Positions 51,176-60,770 of a DNA stretch of 64,000 nt are shown piece by piece. The stretch covers positions 1,550,001 to 1,614,000 of the forward strand of contig NZ_CP122312.1 in the NCBI RefSeq assembly GCF_029814175.1, written 5' to 3'. Position 1 is the stretch's first letter, and each line of letters starts with the position of its first letter. The notes beneath the pieces were generated by a model that did no database searches, was not told the origin of the DNA, and saw nothing but the letters and a program-made list of their open reading frames with translations. The stretch is from Halospeciosus flavus (GTDB taxonomy: Archaea > Halobacteriota > Halobacteria > Halobacteriales > Halobacteriaceae). The position numbers and the translations under genes are program-made.

Positions 51176-52032
51176 GTGTCGACACAACTGGGGAGTCGCT
51201 CGGAACGGGCGAGGGCGAGTCCGACGCCACCGTCTTCGGTGGGTTCCAGGGTCGACGCGCGGCTCTCGGTGCGGCCGGGACCCTCGCCTTCCTGGTCGTC
51301 TGGCAGGTGGCGTCGCTCGCCTACCCCATCTACCTGCTCCCCTCGCCAGTCGAGGTCGCGCTCGCCGTCGTCGGGCAACTCACGACGTCGGCCGTCCTGA
51401 CGATTCCCCTCACCACAGTCGACCTGACGCTGCCGAAACTCCTCGTGAAACTCCTCGAGAGCCTCATGCACTACGTTCCGGGGCTCCTCGTGGGCGGGGT
51501 GCTCGGCATCGCCGTCGGTGTCGCGATGGGGTGGAGCGAAACGCTCGACGCGGCGTTCACGCCCATCACGCGTATCCTGCGGCCCATCCCGCCGCTAGCG
51601 TGGATCGCCTTCGCCATCATCTGGATCGGCATCAACCACCAGGGTGCGGCGTTCATCGTCGCTATCGGGGCGTTCTGGATCAACTTCTACAACGCCTACG
51701 CTGGCGTCGAGGGTGTCCCCGCCGAACTCCGGGAGGTCGCGGCGAGTCTCGGCATTCACGACGACCTCACGATGATCCGGAAGGTCGTCCTGCCCAGTGC
51801 GAGTCCCGAGATATTCACGGGGATCCGGACGAGTATCGGACAGTGCTGGATGATCGTCGTCGCCGCCGAACTGTTCGGCGCACCGGGCGTCGGGAAACAG
51901 ATCATCGTCGCCGCACAGAACCTCGCGCTGGACGTGAGCGTCGCCTACATGCTCGTCATCAGTGCGGTGTTCCTCGTCAGCGACGGAGTCTTCCGGAAGA
52001 TTCAGTCGGAGGTGTTAGCGTGGCGGAGTTGA
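51172..52032 (+). CDS. ABC transporter permease (SsuC/TauC-like)
   Basis: A 286-aa permease with six or so membrane segments and the EAA loop [35 protein letters not shown]. It overlaps the binding-protein gene by 4 bases (ATGA) and the ATPase gene by 13. Confidence 0.92.
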   Translation: MSVDTTGESLGTGEGESDATVFGGFQGRRAALGAAGTLAFLVVWQVASLAYPIYLLPSPVEVALAVVGQLTTSAVLTIPLTTVDLTLPKLLVKLLESLMHYVPGLLVGGVLGIAVGVAMGWSETLDAAFTPITRILRPIPPLAWIAFAIIWIGINHQGAAFIVAIGAFWINFYNAYAGVEGVPAELREVAASLGIHDDLTMIRKVVLPSASPEIFTGIRTSIGQCWMIVVAAELFGAPGVGKQIIVAAQNLALDVSVAYMLVISAVFLVSDGVFRKIQSEVLAWRS

Positions 52033-52823
52033 ACTCCGGTGCAGACGACCACGGCACTGAGACCGAGACCGAGGCCGAGGAACCGGCTGTCGCCGTCGAT
52101 AGCGTCACGAAACGCTACGGCGAGGGTGACTCGGGGACGCTCGCGCTGGAGGACGTCTCCTTCGAGGCCCACGACGGCGAGTTCCTCGTCATCGTCGGTC
52201 CCTCGGGCTGCGGGAAGACGACGCTGTTCCGCATCATCGCGGGTCTCGAAGAGCCGACGTCGGGCGAGGTCCGCATCCACGGTGACCCCATCGAGGGTCC
52301 CGGGATGGACCGCGGGATGGTCTTCCAGGAGTACCTCCTCTTCCCGTGGCGTACGGTACTCGAGAACGTGAAGTTCGGCCTCGAACAGCAGGACGTCTCC
52401 GAGGCCGAAGCCGAGGAGCGTGCGATGAAGATGCTCGACCTCGTGGGTCTCGCCGACGAGGCCGAAAAGTTCCCGAAGGAACTCTCCGGCGGCATGAAAC
52501 AGCGCGTCGGCATCGCCCGGGCGCTCGCGGTCGACCCCGAGATTCTCCTGATGGACGAACCCTTCGGGAGCGTCGACGCCCAGACACGCGACGCCCTCCA
52601 CGACGAACTCCTCCGGATATGGAACGAGACGAACAAGACGGTCCTGTTCGTCACGCACGACGTCGACGAGGCGGTGAAACTCGCCGACCGTGTCGTCGTC
52701 CTCCAACCCTCGCCGGGCCGAGTGAAGGAGGTCGTCGACGTGGACCTCGACCGTCCACGAGACCGAACCGACGAAGCGTTCGCGACGTACGAGAACCGGA
52801 TTCGCGAACTCATCGGCGAGTAG
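52020..52823 (+). CDS. ABC transporter ATPase
   Basis: A 267-aa ATPase: Walker [11 protein letters not shown]-loop [13 protein letters not shown], signature [15 protein letters not shown], Walker [13 protein letters not shown] and switch His in [12 protein letters not shown] 52020-52022 begins [12 protein letters not shown] inside the permease gene. Completes the NMT1-type importer. Confidence 0.92.
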   Translation: MAELNSGADDHGTETETEAEEPAVAVDSVTKRYGEGDSGTLALEDVSFEAHDGEFLVIVGPSGCGKTTLFRIIAGLEEPTSGEVRIHGDPIEGPGMDRGMVFQEYLLFPWRTVLENVKFGLEQQDVSEAEAEERAMKMLDLVGLADEAEKFPKELSGGMKQRVGIARALAVDPEILLMDEPFGSVDAQTRDALHDELLRIWNETNKTVLFVTHDVDEAVKLADRVVVLQPSPGRVKEVVDVDLDRPRDRTDEAFATYENRIRELIGE

Positions 52824-52996
52824 GAAAGTTCCGCTGAGGGCGACTCCCCGCGGGTCACGAAGCCGTCGAACGCCTCTCGGCTACGACCGCTGTCGTGGGC
52901 CGCCACCTCGTCCGTTCCGCTCGACGGGGACCTCCGACGACGATAACGCGTCCACGAACACCACTATGTCCGCTGTTCTCGCGGTGGAACGGCCGA

Positions 52997-53443
52997 TCAG
53001 ACGACCATGTTCCAGTAGTCCTTCACGAAGACGAACAGGGTGATGTAACTGGCGTACAGCAGGGCGATCACGCCGGCCACCATCGCGGCCTTCGGCCGTT
53101 CGAGGTCGTGGCCCTCCCGGATCTCGACGCTCCGCGCCTCGATCTCGAAGAAGTCGGTGAGGAAGACGCCGACGGCGAGCGTGGCCATGACGATCCCCGA
53201 GTGGTGGTGGAGTGTGAGGTAGTAGAACGACGTGACGACGAATCCGCCCAGCGCCACCGAGTGGACCGGGTGTCGAGACGCCTGCTCGACGTCGTCGGCC
53301 GACGCGGCCTGCTCGACGACGTGGTCGTGCTGGAGTTTCCGGGTGAGGAACGTGAGCACCGCGAACGCGAGGACGACGTACCCCGCGTACGGTCCGACCA
53401 CCCTGTCGAGCGGTCCGAATATCGCCACGGATTGGTCTATCAT
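52997..53443 (-). CDS. Membrane protein of the cytochrome bc cluster
   Basis: A 148-aa protein with about four membrane segments (VGPYAGYVVLAFAVLTFL, HSVALGGFVVTSFYYLTLHHH, GIVMATLAVGVFLTDFF, AAMVAGVIALLYASYITLFVF). The HHH run after the second helix stands out. Last gene of the bc cluster, 51 bases after the NAD-kinase-like gene. Unknown function; 173 bases of gene-free sequence follow. Confidence 0.75.
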   Translation of the reverse strand: MIDQSVAIFGPLDRVVGPYAGYVVLAFAVLTFLTRKLQHDHVVEQAASADDVEQASRHPVHSVALGGFVVTSFYYLTLHHHSGIVMATLAVGVFLTDFFEIEARSVEIREGHDLERPKAAMVAGVIALLYASYITLFVFVKDYWNMVV

Positions 53444-53494
53444 GGCATGGATGTGGGTCGCTTCGACTCTTAGAACTTTCCCCTCGGTCGCCGT

Positions 53495-54256
53495 TCACTC
53501 CTCGCCGAAGAGCGGTCGGGAGGCCGGAACCTGGACGACGGGGACCGGTTCGCCGCGCTCGACCGTGACTTCGGCGTCCGTGTCGACCAGTCCGACGTCC
53601 TCGTCGTCGACGAGGAGCGTGACCGCGGTCTCCTCGCGCTCGATCGTGAACGTCGTCGGGAGGCCGAGGACCCAGTCCGTCCGGTCGATGCGGAAGGGCG
53701 CGACGGGTGCGACGGACACTGCGTCGACGCCGGCGCCGAGGCGGGGAGCGTCGACGGCGTCCGCGTACTCGGGTCCGCCGGCCGGCGTCGAGACGAGGAC
53801 GCCGTCGGCGCGAACAGTGTCGACCGTCCGCCGCTCGCCGTCCCGACCGCGCGCGTGGATGCCGAACTCGGAGATGTGGGCCGGTCGAGCCGTGACGAGC
53901 ATCGCGTCCGTCAGGGCGCGGTGTTCCTCGCCGTCGGTCTCGACGGCGAGCGTCGGTAACTCGACGACGTCGAACGCCGCGGATTCGATGGCTTCGAGCG
54001 CGTCGGACAGCGACTCGGAGGTGATTCCACCGACACCGCGGCCGGCGTCGACCGGGAGGAGCGGAACCGTGGCCCCGGCCGCGACGACGTCGAAGAGTGC
54101 GGACTCGCCGAGGGCGACCACGACGTCGGGGTCCGCGTCGAGGACGTCGGCGACGCTCCCCGCCGTCGCGTCGAGACCGCGTTGCATCACGAGGTCGGCG
54201 GTCTCGTCGCGGCCCTCGCCGACGACGCCGACCTCCTGGGGTGTGAAGTTCGTCAT
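53495..54256 (-). CDS. NAD-kinase-like protein without the GGDG motif
   Basis: A 253-aa protein matching ATP-NAD kinase in its second half (VDTVRADGVLVSTPAGGPEYADAV for VDTYRADGLIVSTPTGSTAYSLSA; VAPVAPFRI). The catalytic GGDGT loop is replaced by LGESA, and the NDVV substrate segment by LTDAMLV. Catalytic Asp is absent, so it is probably not a kinase. Conserved position next to the bc cluster suggests an NAD(P)-sensing or assembly role. Confidence 0.8.
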   Translation of the reverse strand: MTNFTPQEVGVVGEGRDETADLVMQRGLDATAGSVADVLDADPDVVVALGESALFDVVAAGATVPLLPVDAGRGVGGITSESLSDALEAIESAAFDVVELPTLAVETDGEEHRALTDAMLVTARPAHISEFGIHARGRDGERRTVDTVRADGVLVSTPAGGPEYADAVDAPRLGAGVDAVSVAPVAPFRIDRTDWVLGLPTTFTIEREETAVTLLVDDEDVGLVDTDAEVTVERGEPVPVVQVPASRPLFGEE

Positions 54257-54332
54257 TGTCGGTACGACACACCGTGACGGCAAAAGGGTGGGTGGCTCGC
54301 CGCCGCAGTGCGACGGCCTCTCGGTGTCGCCC

Positions 54333-54593
54333 TCAGTCGTTCGTGACCGCTGCGTACACCTCGCGGGCGACCGGGACCCCGATCCAGAAGGCGGCGGTCC
54401 CGAGGATCATCACCCAGAACGCCACGCCCATCAACGCGACCGCGAGTTGGTCGAAGGCGGTCAGGGAACTCGGGATGGGGGCGACCAACTGCACGCCCTC
54501 GAAACTCGGCGTCCGGTACCACCCCGCCAGCACGAGCCAGACGAGACCCGCACCGGAGAGCGTACCGAACCCCTTGACGAACTCGTCAGCCAT
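54333..54593 (-). CDS. Small 2-TM protein of the bc cluster
   Basis: An 86-aa protein with two membrane segments (LSGAGLVWLVLAGWY; FDQLAVALMGVAFWVMILGTAAFWIGVPV). ATG 54593 is 8 bases inside the upstream gene end, so translation is coupled. Not recognised; probably a small subunit or assembly factor. Confidence 0.72.
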   Translation of the reverse strand: MADEFVKGFGTLSGAGLVWLVLAGWYRTPSFEGVQLVAPIPSSLTAFDQLAVALMGVAFWVMILGTAAFWIGVPVAREVYAAVTND

Positions 54594-54912
54594 CGTCCGG
54601 CCCTCCGTTCGGTTCGTCGTCGCCGGCGCCCATGCCCGAGGCGCGAAAGCGGGTCGCGTACGCGTACACCGCCCCGCCACCACCCATCACGGCCAGTCCG
54701 AGGAGTGCCAGCGGGACGTTCACTTCCGAGGCCGGGGCGCTCGCACGGCGGGTCGCGACGTCGAGGAGGGCGAACCCCCCGACGACCCCGACCATCGCGA
54801 GGAGGGTCGAGAACACCGTGACGGTCTTGTAGAGGCGGGTCGGGACGACGACGTCCCGGCTCCGGCCCCGGTCGCGGTTCGGTTCGGTCGAGTTGGTGTC
54901 TGTCGTAGTCAT
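54586..54912 (-). CDS. Small 2-TM protein following cytochrome b
   Basis: A 108-aa protein with a polar N-terminal region (DTNSTEPNRDRGRSRD) and two membrane segments (KTVTVFSTLLAMVGVVGGFALLDV; NVPLALLGLAVMGGGGAVYAY). It starts 4 bases after the cytochrome b C-terminal gene. Unknown function. Confidence 0.75.
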   Translation of the reverse strand: MTTTDTNSTEPNRDRGRSRDVVVPTRLYKTVTVFSTLLAMVGVVGGFALLDVATRRASAPASEVNVPLALLGLAVMGGGGAVYAYATRFRASGMGAGDDEPNGGPDDG

Positions 54913-54916
54913 TGGC

Positions 54917-55747
54917 TCACTTCGGCGGGCGCAGTCGGTAGTAGCGCTTGTTGAGGTCGTACATGTACCCCTGCCGCATCGACTTCAGCAACGCGTAGCT
55001 GATACAGCCCGCGATGGGCGGCAGGATGAACGTCAGGTCGAACAGTAGGTGGGGTGCGATCGGCATCAGGTTCTTGATGGAGAGGAGGCTGATGGTGAAC
55101 GCGAACACGACGCCGGTGACGCCGACCGACGCCCAGAAGGGCTGTTCGACCGGCCGGCGTGCGTTCCCCCGGTTCAGGAACGGGACGATGGCGATGAAGC
55201 CGACGACGATGATGTTGACCACGACGCCGTAGACGCGGTCGGACATCAGTTTCTCGCCGCCGAGGATGGCGAGTTCGGGGTTGAGCGGCCCGAGTTTGAG
55301 CAGGCCGAACGTCCAGAGCAGGTACCAGTCCGGCAGGATGATCGCCGGCGTCTGACTCGGGTTCGCCGGCGCGCCGATGTGTGGCGGGAGCGTCGCCGCG
55401 AGGAACGTGATCATCCCGACGAAGAACGAGACGATGGCCATGTTCCGGGTGAACTCGTGGGGCCAGTACGGGAAGCCGAGGACGTCCCGCTCGACGTAGT
55501 CGGACTCCTCTCGGAGTTGCTGGTCCTCGTAGCGCGAGCGCTCGAAGTACTCGTAGGTGAGTCGGGAGAGGCCCGTGGTCCGCTCCTTGCGTTCGCGCCA
55601 CGTCGGCGTCTCGTCGTCCGGCGGGACGCCGCCCGGCGCCGGCGAGTCGGCGGCCTCGTCGGCCGCGGCGTCCTCCGTCTCGTCTTCACCACCGTCCGTT
55701 CGAAGGTCCGACGTCGGTTCCCGATTTCGTAGATCTTCTTCAGTCAT
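54917..55747 (-). CDS. petD: Cytochrome b C-terminal part (subunit IV-like)
   Basis: A 276-aa protein with a long acidic cytosolic N-terminus (EDETEDAAADEAADSP) and four membrane segments. The Qo-site motif is PDWY (ILPDWYLLWTFG), not PEWY; the Asp form occurs in low-potential menaquinol complexes. ATG 55747 begins MTEEDLRNREP. Forms cytochrome b with the upstream gene, so the bc complex is split as in b6f. Confidence 0.93.
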   Translation of the reverse strand: MTEEDLRNREPTSDLRTDGGEDETEDAAADEAADSPAPGGVPPDDETPTWRERKERTTGLSRLTYEYFERSRYEDQQLREESDYVERDVLGFPYWPHEFTRNMAIVSFFVGMITFLAATLPPHIGAPANPSQTPAIILPDWYLLWTFGLLKLGPLNPELAILGGEKLMSDRVYGVVVNIIVVGFIAIVPFLNRGNARRPVEQPFWASVGVTGVVFAFTISLLSIKNLMPIAPHLLFDLTFILPPIAGCISYALLKSMRQGYMYDLNKRYYRLRPPK

Positions 55748-55752
55748 GGGTA

Positions 55753-56553
55753 TCAGTGTGGTTCCGCGATGCCCTGCATCCAGACCAGCGCGAGGTGGAT
55801 GGCGATGACCGTCGTGACGACGAACGGGAGCAGGAACACGTGGATGATGTACATACGCTTCAGCGTCGCGTCGCCCAGCGCGAAGCCACCGAACAGGAGT
55901 TGGGCGACCCACTCACCCGCGAAGGGGATGGAGAGACTCATCTCGACGCCGATCTGACCGGCCCAGTAGGCGAGTTGGTCCCACGGGAGCAGGTAGCCCG
56001 TGTAGCCGAACACCATCGTCAGGCTGAGCAGGACGATGCCGATGAGCCAGTTCAGCTCGCGCGGTTCCTTGTACGCGCCGGTGAAGTAGACCCGGAGCAT
56101 GTGGAGGAACACGGCCGCGGTCATGACCTGCGCGGCCCACCGGTGGAGACTCCGGAGCATGAACCCGAAGTTCAGGTCGGTCATGATGTACGTGATGGAG
56201 TTGTACGCCGCCGAGGGGTCGCCCGCCGTCGACGGGGCGTAGTAGAACCCCAGCAGGGCACCCGACATGGCCGCGACGACGTACGCCAGCACCGAGAACG
56301 ACCCGAGGGCGTACAGCGGGTACCAGTACCAGAACTTGTTGTCGAGGTTGTACTGCTCGGTGTGGCTCTTCGGGAGTTGCATGTTGACCCGGTAGTAGAG
56401 CGACTCCACCATCTCCAGGTAGTCGACCAGCCGCAACCGCTTGTCGAGCCAGACGAGCGTCACGAGGAACGTCCGCTCGAGCGGCGTCAGGTCCTTCTCG
56501 TCGAGCCACGCACCGTGGTCCATCTCCGTCTCGTCGCCGTCTTCGAGGCTCAT
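55753..56553 (-). CDS. petB: Cytochrome b N-terminal part (b6-like)
   Basis: A 266-aa protein with four membrane segments carrying two heme pairs: His spacing of 14 in LHRWAAQVMTAAVFLH and 15 in IHVFLLPFVVTTVIAIH, the latter as in b6. The Qo loop reads VFGYTGYLLPWDQLAYW. Quinol oxidation in the membrane together with the Rieske protein. Confidence 0.95.
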   Translation of the reverse strand: MSLEDGDETEMDHGAWLDEKDLTPLERTFLVTLVWLDKRLRLVDYLEMVESLYYRVNMQLPKSHTEQYNLDNKFWYWYPLYALGSFSVLAYVVAAMSGALLGFYYAPSTAGDPSAAYNSITYIMTDLNFGFMLRSLHRWAAQVMTAAVFLHMLRVYFTGAYKEPRELNWLIGIVLLSLTMVFGYTGYLLPWDQLAYWAGQIGVEMSLSIPFAGEWVAQLLFGGFALGDATLKRMYIIHVFLLPFVVTTVIAIHLALVWMQGIAEPH

Positions 56554-56556
56554 GGG

Positions 56557-57414
56557 TCAGCTCTCCTCCGGTCGCGGGTACGCGACGAACGAGAGTTTCT
56601 TGATCTTGAACGGGTCGTACACCGACTGGTGGCAGGGGCAGTACACTTCGTTCGCGGCCCCGAACTGTGCCGCCTGTGCGGTCGTCTTGAACCCCGGCAC
56701 ACAACAGAAGTGCGTGCACTTGTTCAACCACGCGACGAACCCCTGTTCGGTACTCTCCTTGATCCAGGCGTTGTTCGTCTGGTCGTCGTTCGCTAGCCCG
56801 GACACCTTCGTACTCCGGAGTACCTGCACCGGAATCGCGTTCTTCGTGTCCTGTGAGCGCCACGTCACCATCGCTGGCTTCCCGGCGCCGGCCGTCCCGA
56901 TGCCGTTGTTCCACGTCTCGTAGTTCGAGAAGTCGTCGACGTGGACCTTGTCGCCGGCCGAGACCTCCTGTTCTTGCCACTCGTAGCCGCTGTTCGCGGC
57001 GTAGCGGAAGTAGTTGTCACCCTCGTACTCGGGGTCGAGGCCCTCGTAGCCCTGGACCCCACAGAACTGGAACCAGTCGGGCGAGTAGACGATGCCGGCG
57101 ATCTCCTCGCGTGCGACCTTCACCTCCCGGCCCTGCTGTGTCGTCGTCTCGACTTTGGGGTACCGGCCGACGAGGTACCCCTCGTCGTCGATGCGGATGG
57201 GTATCTGGGGCATCCCGCGCGGTGCGGGGCCGTCCGTGTTCTCGATACCGAAGTACTGTGTCGGTCCGCCGCCCTGCCCACTCGGGGACGTCGTGAGACT
57301 CACGCCGGCGAACCCGGCGGTGCCCACGCCCGCGAGGGCGGCGCTCCCGACGACGCCTTTGACGAACCGGCGTCGCCCGGACTCCGTGTCTGGATATTTG
57401 TCTTCGTCTGCCAT
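56557..57414 (-). CDS. Rieske iron-sulfur protein
   Basis: A 285-aa protein with a Tat signal (GRRRFVKGVVGSAAL) and a Rieske domain. [2Fe-2S] ligands are in box I CTHFCC (Cys233, His235) and box II CPCHQS (Cys259, His262); the second Cys of each box can form the usual disulfide. It takes electrons from quinol and passes them to halocyanin. Large inserted loop (residues 60-220) before the boxes. Confidence 0.95.
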   Translation of the reverse strand: MADEDKYPDTESGRRRFVKGVVGSAALAGVGTAGFAGVSLTTSPSGQGGGPTQYFGIENTDGPAPRGMPQIPIRIDDEGYLVGRYPKVETTTQQGREVKVAREEIAGIVYSPDWFQFCGVQGYEGLDPEYEGDNYFRYAANSGYEWQEQEVSAGDKVHVDDFSNYETWNNGIGTAGAGKPAMVTWRSQDTKNAIPVQVLRSTKVSGLANDDQTNNAWIKESTEQGFVAWLNKCTHFCCVPGFKTTAQAAQFGAANEVYCPCHQSVYDPFKIKKLSFVAYPRPEES

Positions 57415-57416
57415 GC

Positions 57417-57806
57417 TTATCGCTTGTACCAGGGGTAGATCGCCTTCTTGAGCTGTTCGATCGCCTCACCACTGCCGCCACCGGACCCTTCGGCGTCCTC
57501 CTCGCGGACGTAGAGGTCCTCCCACTTGCGGCGGCGTTTCTTCACGATGACCACGTCCGGGAGGAACTCCTTGCGGTAGAGCAGGAGGATGAACGCGAGG
57601 TCGACGAACACCGCCGAGAGCAGGAAGCCGAGGAACATGTTCCCGACGGGGTCGTAGCCCCACCCGCCGAGCAGGCCGTAGACGAACGTCCCGACGAACA
57701 CCACGTCGACGACGGCGAGAATCGTGATTCCGAGGGCCGCCGCGGTGCTCTCGTTCGGTGGCTCGTAACGGTGGATGTCGCCGTACGACGAGTTCTTCTC
57801 CGGCAT
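57417..57806 (-). CDS. Membrane protein between halocyanin and Rieske
   Basis: A 129-aa protein with two membrane segments (AAALGITILAVVDVVFVGTFVYG; MFLGFLLSAVFVDLAFILLL) and a basic cytosolic tail (KKRRRKWEDLY). Abuts the halocyanin stop and is 2 bases before Rieske. Unrecognised small subunit. Confidence 0.78.
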   Translation of the reverse strand: MPEKNSSYGDIHRYEPPNESTAAALGITILAVVDVVFVGTFVYGLLGGWGYDPVGNMFLGFLLSAVFVDLAFILLLYRKEFLPDVVIVKKRRRKWEDLYVREEDAEGSGGGSGEAIEQLKKAIYPWYKR

Positions 57807-58478
57807 CTAATCCCTCTTGTTGGGTGCACTCGTGTGCGGTGAGCTACCGTACTTCAGCGTGAAGAACGTGAAGACGAGCGCCACGAACATCGCGAGGAGC
57901 GTCGCCACCCCGACGTACTGTGCCTGGAAGGGCACGCCCATCTCGTGCGGACTGAGCGTCGCGGGACCCCCACTACCGCCGGGGGGCTGTCCGGACTCGT
58001 TGACGACGATGTCGCCGATCATCCCCAGCGACTTGTGGGGGTCACACCAGAAGTGGTAGCGACCCTTCGTCGTGAACGTGTGCGAGTGGGTGTACCCCGT
58101 GTTGTGGATCTCGGGGACACCCTTCCACGACGCACCCTCGGGTTGCTTGTCGACGTTGATGTTGTGGTTGTCCGACTCCCAGACGAACTTCACGGTCGTC
58201 CCCGGCTGGATGTAGAGGGGACTGTCGGTCGCGCCCTCGAACTTGTAGGGGTCCGAGACGAGCGGAACCGTGACGGTCTTCCCGCTCCCGGGGAGGTCTC
58301 CGCCGTCGGACGTCGTCGTCTGGTTGCTCGTCTGGTTCCCCGTCTCGTTCCCGGCGGTCGTCGTGTTGTTGGCCGCCACGCTCGCCACGGCGGACGAACC
58401 GGAAGCCTGCGCCGCGCCCGTGGCCCCGGCGACGCCGGCACCCCCGGTTGCGGCACGGAGGAAATCCCGCCTGTTCAT
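57807..58478 (-). CDS. Halocyanin (blue copper protein), C-terminally anchored
   Basis: A 223-aa plastocyanin-like protein. Tat signal (RRDFLRAATGG), a Thr/Asn-rich linker, then a cupredoxin domain with type 1 copper ligands His105, Cys145, His148 and Met153. A C-terminal membrane segment (GVATLLAMFVALVFTFF) keeps it at the membrane. Probable electron acceptor of the bc complex and donor to oxidases. ATG 58478. Confidence 0.93.
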   Translation of the reverse strand: MNRRDFLRAATGGAGVAGATGAAQASGSSAVASVAANNTTTAGNETGNQTSNQTTTSDGGDLPGSGKTVTVPLVSDPYKFEGATDSPLYIQPGTTVKFVWESDNHNINVDKQPEGASWKGVPEIHNTGYTHSHTFTTKGRYHFWCDPHKSLGMIGDIVVNESGQPPGGSGGPATLSPHEMGVPFQAQYVGVATLLAMFVALVFTFFTLKYGSSPHTSAPNKRD

Positions 58479-58554
58479 ACGTGCTATGTGTTCCGGGGGG
58501 CACTCATAAACCCACCGGTGGCAACAAGGCACATACCACCATACTCCACGGACG

Positions 58555-59385
58555 TCACTCCCGTTCGTCGGGGACGAAATCGGGTCGTTCACCGTCGGCA
58601 CCGGCCGCACGGAGACGTTCGCGGTACTCCTCGGCGCGGAACCGATCCGAGAGGCGCGCGTTGGCGACGAGCGCGAACAACACGACGCCGAAGACGAGGA
58701 AGCCGAGACCGGCGACGCCCGCGAGGACGGCGGACCCACCGAGCGTGTGGACCCGGACGCCCGCGCAGGCGTAGGCCGGCCCGGCGACGGGCGAACAGAG
58801 TCCCCGGACGAGAGCGTCGAAGAACACGGCGGCGACCAGCAGGACGACACCGGCGACGACCTGGAGACCGGCGACGACCGTGATGACCCGGTGGCCGAAG
58901 TCGCTCCCGAGCGTCGAGACGTCGTCGGGCGCCGGCAGTTCGGTGTCTGCTGGTGGCTGGGACACCTCGTAGTCGGGCATCGACGCGAGCGCGACGCTCG
59001 GCTTCACGTCCTCGACGAGCGGTCCCTCGCCCTCGACGCTCCCGTCGGGCCGGACGACGACGTACCCGTGGTCCGAGTAGACGAGGACGTGGTCGCCACC
59101 GTCGGTGTCAGTCTCGCGCTCGACGACGGCGAACAGGTCGCGCTCGGCGACCCGGGAGCGCAACTCCGCCTCGACGCGGTCGAGCAACGCTGCACCGGTC
59201 ACCCAGGAGTCGGGGTCGAACGCCGCCTCCCACTCCTCGCCCGAGAGTTCGTCCATCTGCCGGACGTCGAAGTCCTCGAAGTCGTAGCGCGCCTCGACCT
59301 CGCGGCGGAGGTCGTCCCGGTCGGCCGCCGCGCCGTCGTTCGTGCCCTCCTCGTCGTCCGTCCCGGACGCGCCGCCGTCGTTCAT
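58555..59385 (-). CDS. Membrane protein upstream of halocyanin
   Basis: A 276-aa protein: an acidic soluble N-terminal 130 residues with strands (DHVLVYSDHGYVVVRPDGSVEGEGPL), two membrane segments (VITVVAGLQVVAGVVLLVAAVFF; AVLAGVAGLGFLVFGVVLFALVA) and an Arg-rich tail. The extracellular loop has two Cys. ATG 59385. First gene of the bc cluster; function unknown. Confidence 0.78.
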   Translation of the reverse strand: MNDGGASGTDDEEGTNDGAAADRDDLRREVEARYDFEDFDVRQMDELSGEEWEAAFDPDSWVTGAALLDRVEAELRSRVAERDLFAVVERETDTDGGDHVLVYSDHGYVVVRPDGSVEGEGPLVEDVKPSVALASMPDYEVSQPPADTELPAPDDVSTLGSDFGHRVITVVAGLQVVAGVVLLVAAVFFDALVRGLCSPVAGPAYACAGVRVHTLGGSAVLAGVAGLGFLVFGVVLFALVANARLSDRFRAEEYRERLRAAGADGERPDFVPDERE

Positions 59386-59483
59386 TACTCGACCGTTGGC
59401 ACGTCCCGTGGTAAACCCTTTGCGTCGTGCACCCACGTCCCGAACCAGTAGGGATTAACCCCACGCTCCGCCAAGCCGGGGGT

Positions 59484-59963
59484 ATGGTCGACCCGGCGGT
59501 CTACGCGACGCTCTCGCTGCTCGTCACGACGGCGAGCGCGCCGCTCTACTGGCGAGGCGTCCGGGTGATCGTCGACGCCGACCCGGTGACGTGGTCGGTG
59601 CTCGTCCGCCACCTCCGCCTCGTCGGCGCGGGACTCCTCCTCACGACCGGGGCCGTCGCGCTGTGGATGGTCCCACGGCTCCCGGACCAGTTCGGTGGCT
59701 TCGCCGTCCTCCACGCCGTAGTCGGTCTCCAGGCGTACGCCCTGCTCGCCTTCGCGCTCACCGGCATCGTCCCCATCTTCCGCGAGAAGTGGCGTGCCGA
59801 CCTCTACCACGCGCCCGGGCGGGACGTCTCGCTCGACGACCTCCACGAGGACGTCGACACGTGGCGAAAGCGCCTCAGAGTCGGTGTCCTCGGTTACGCC
59901 GGTCTGTGGGTCGTCGCGTGGGTGCTCGGCGTGGTCCGGTACCTGCTGCGCTACTGGCTGTAG
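59484..59963 (+). CDS. 4-TM membrane protein, unknown
   Basis: A 159-aa protein with four membrane segments and a cytosolic loop EKWRADLYHAPGRDVSLDDLHEDVDTWRKR. Two conserved-looking His/Arg loops might bind heme, but no clear motif. ATG 59484. Divergent from the bc cluster and probably functionally tied to it by position. Confidence 0.75.
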   Translation: MVDPAVYATLSLLVTTASAPLYWRGVRVIVDADPVTWSVLVRHLRLVGAGLLLTTGAVALWMVPRLPDQFGGFAVLHAVVGLQAYALLAFALTGIVPIFREKWRADLYHAPGRDVSLDDLHEDVDTWRKRLRVGVLGYAGLWVVAWVLGVVRYLLRYWL

Positions 59964-59970
59964 CCGGTCC

Positions 59971-60654
59971 CTACCACTCCTCGCCGCTGGCGAGGTCGAC
60001 GTCGTGTTGGACCTTCGAGGAGGGACAGACGTCTTCGAGGAGACAGTCCTCGCAGTCGGGGTTCCGTGCCGTACACGTCTCCCGGCCGTGCGAGATGAGC
60101 AAGTGAGTGAGCTGTTGCCACTCGTCCTCGGGAATCTTCTCCATCAGGTCCTCCTCGATCTTCTCGGGGCTACTCTCCTCGGTGATGCCGAGACGCTGGG
60201 TGAGTCGCTGGACGTGGGTGTCGACGACGATACCCTCGGTCACGTCGTGGCCGTGCTGGAGGACGACGTTCGCCGTCTTCCGTCCCACCCCGGGGAGGTC
60301 GGTGAGTTCCTCCATCGTGTCCGGCACTTCGCCGTCGTGTTCCTCGACGATTTTCTGGCAGGCCTCCGTGATGTAGCCGGCCTTGCTGTTGTAGTAGGTG
60401 ATCGAGGAGATGTCTTCGGCGAGTTCGTCCTGGTCGACTTCGGCGTAGTCCTCGGGCGACTGGTACTTCTCGAAGAGGTCCTCGGTCACCTCGTTCACCC
60501 GTTCGTCCGTACACTGCGCGGAGAGGACGACGGCAACGAGCAGTTCGAGGCGGTTCGAGAAGTTCAGCGAGATGTCGGCCTCGGGGTACTCGTCTTTCAG
60601 TCGGTCGATGACCTCCTCGGCCTGCGCCTTCGGCGTGTCGAGTGGCTCGCCCAT
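59971..60654 (-). CDS. nth: Endonuclease III
   Basis: A 227-aa base-excision glycosylase/AP lyase. HhH LPGVGRKTANVVL with catalytic Lys, catalytic Asp in VVDTHVQRL, and the [4Fe-4S] motif C-x6-C-x2-C-x5-C at the C-terminus. Removes oxidised pyrimidines. Confidence 0.97.
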   Translation of the reverse strand: MGEPLDTPKAQAEEVIDRLKDEYPEADISLNFSNRLELLVAVVLSAQCTDERVNEVTEDLFEKYQSPEDYAEVDQDELAEDISSITYYNSKAGYITEACQKIVEEHDGEVPDTMEELTDLPGVGRKTANVVLQHGHDVTEGIVVDTHVQRLTQRLGITEESSPEKIEEDLMEKIPEDEWQQLTHLLISHGRETCTARNPDCEDCLLEDVCPSSKVQHDVDLASGEEW

Positions 60655-60770
60655 GTCGTCTCGAACCTCCGCACGCGGTGGCCTTTGCAGTTCCGACCCC
60701 GTGGCGTCGGCCCCGCAGACTCGCCTACCGTTCCGAGGGCTTTATTGACGCGTCCACCGGCCTACGAGGT

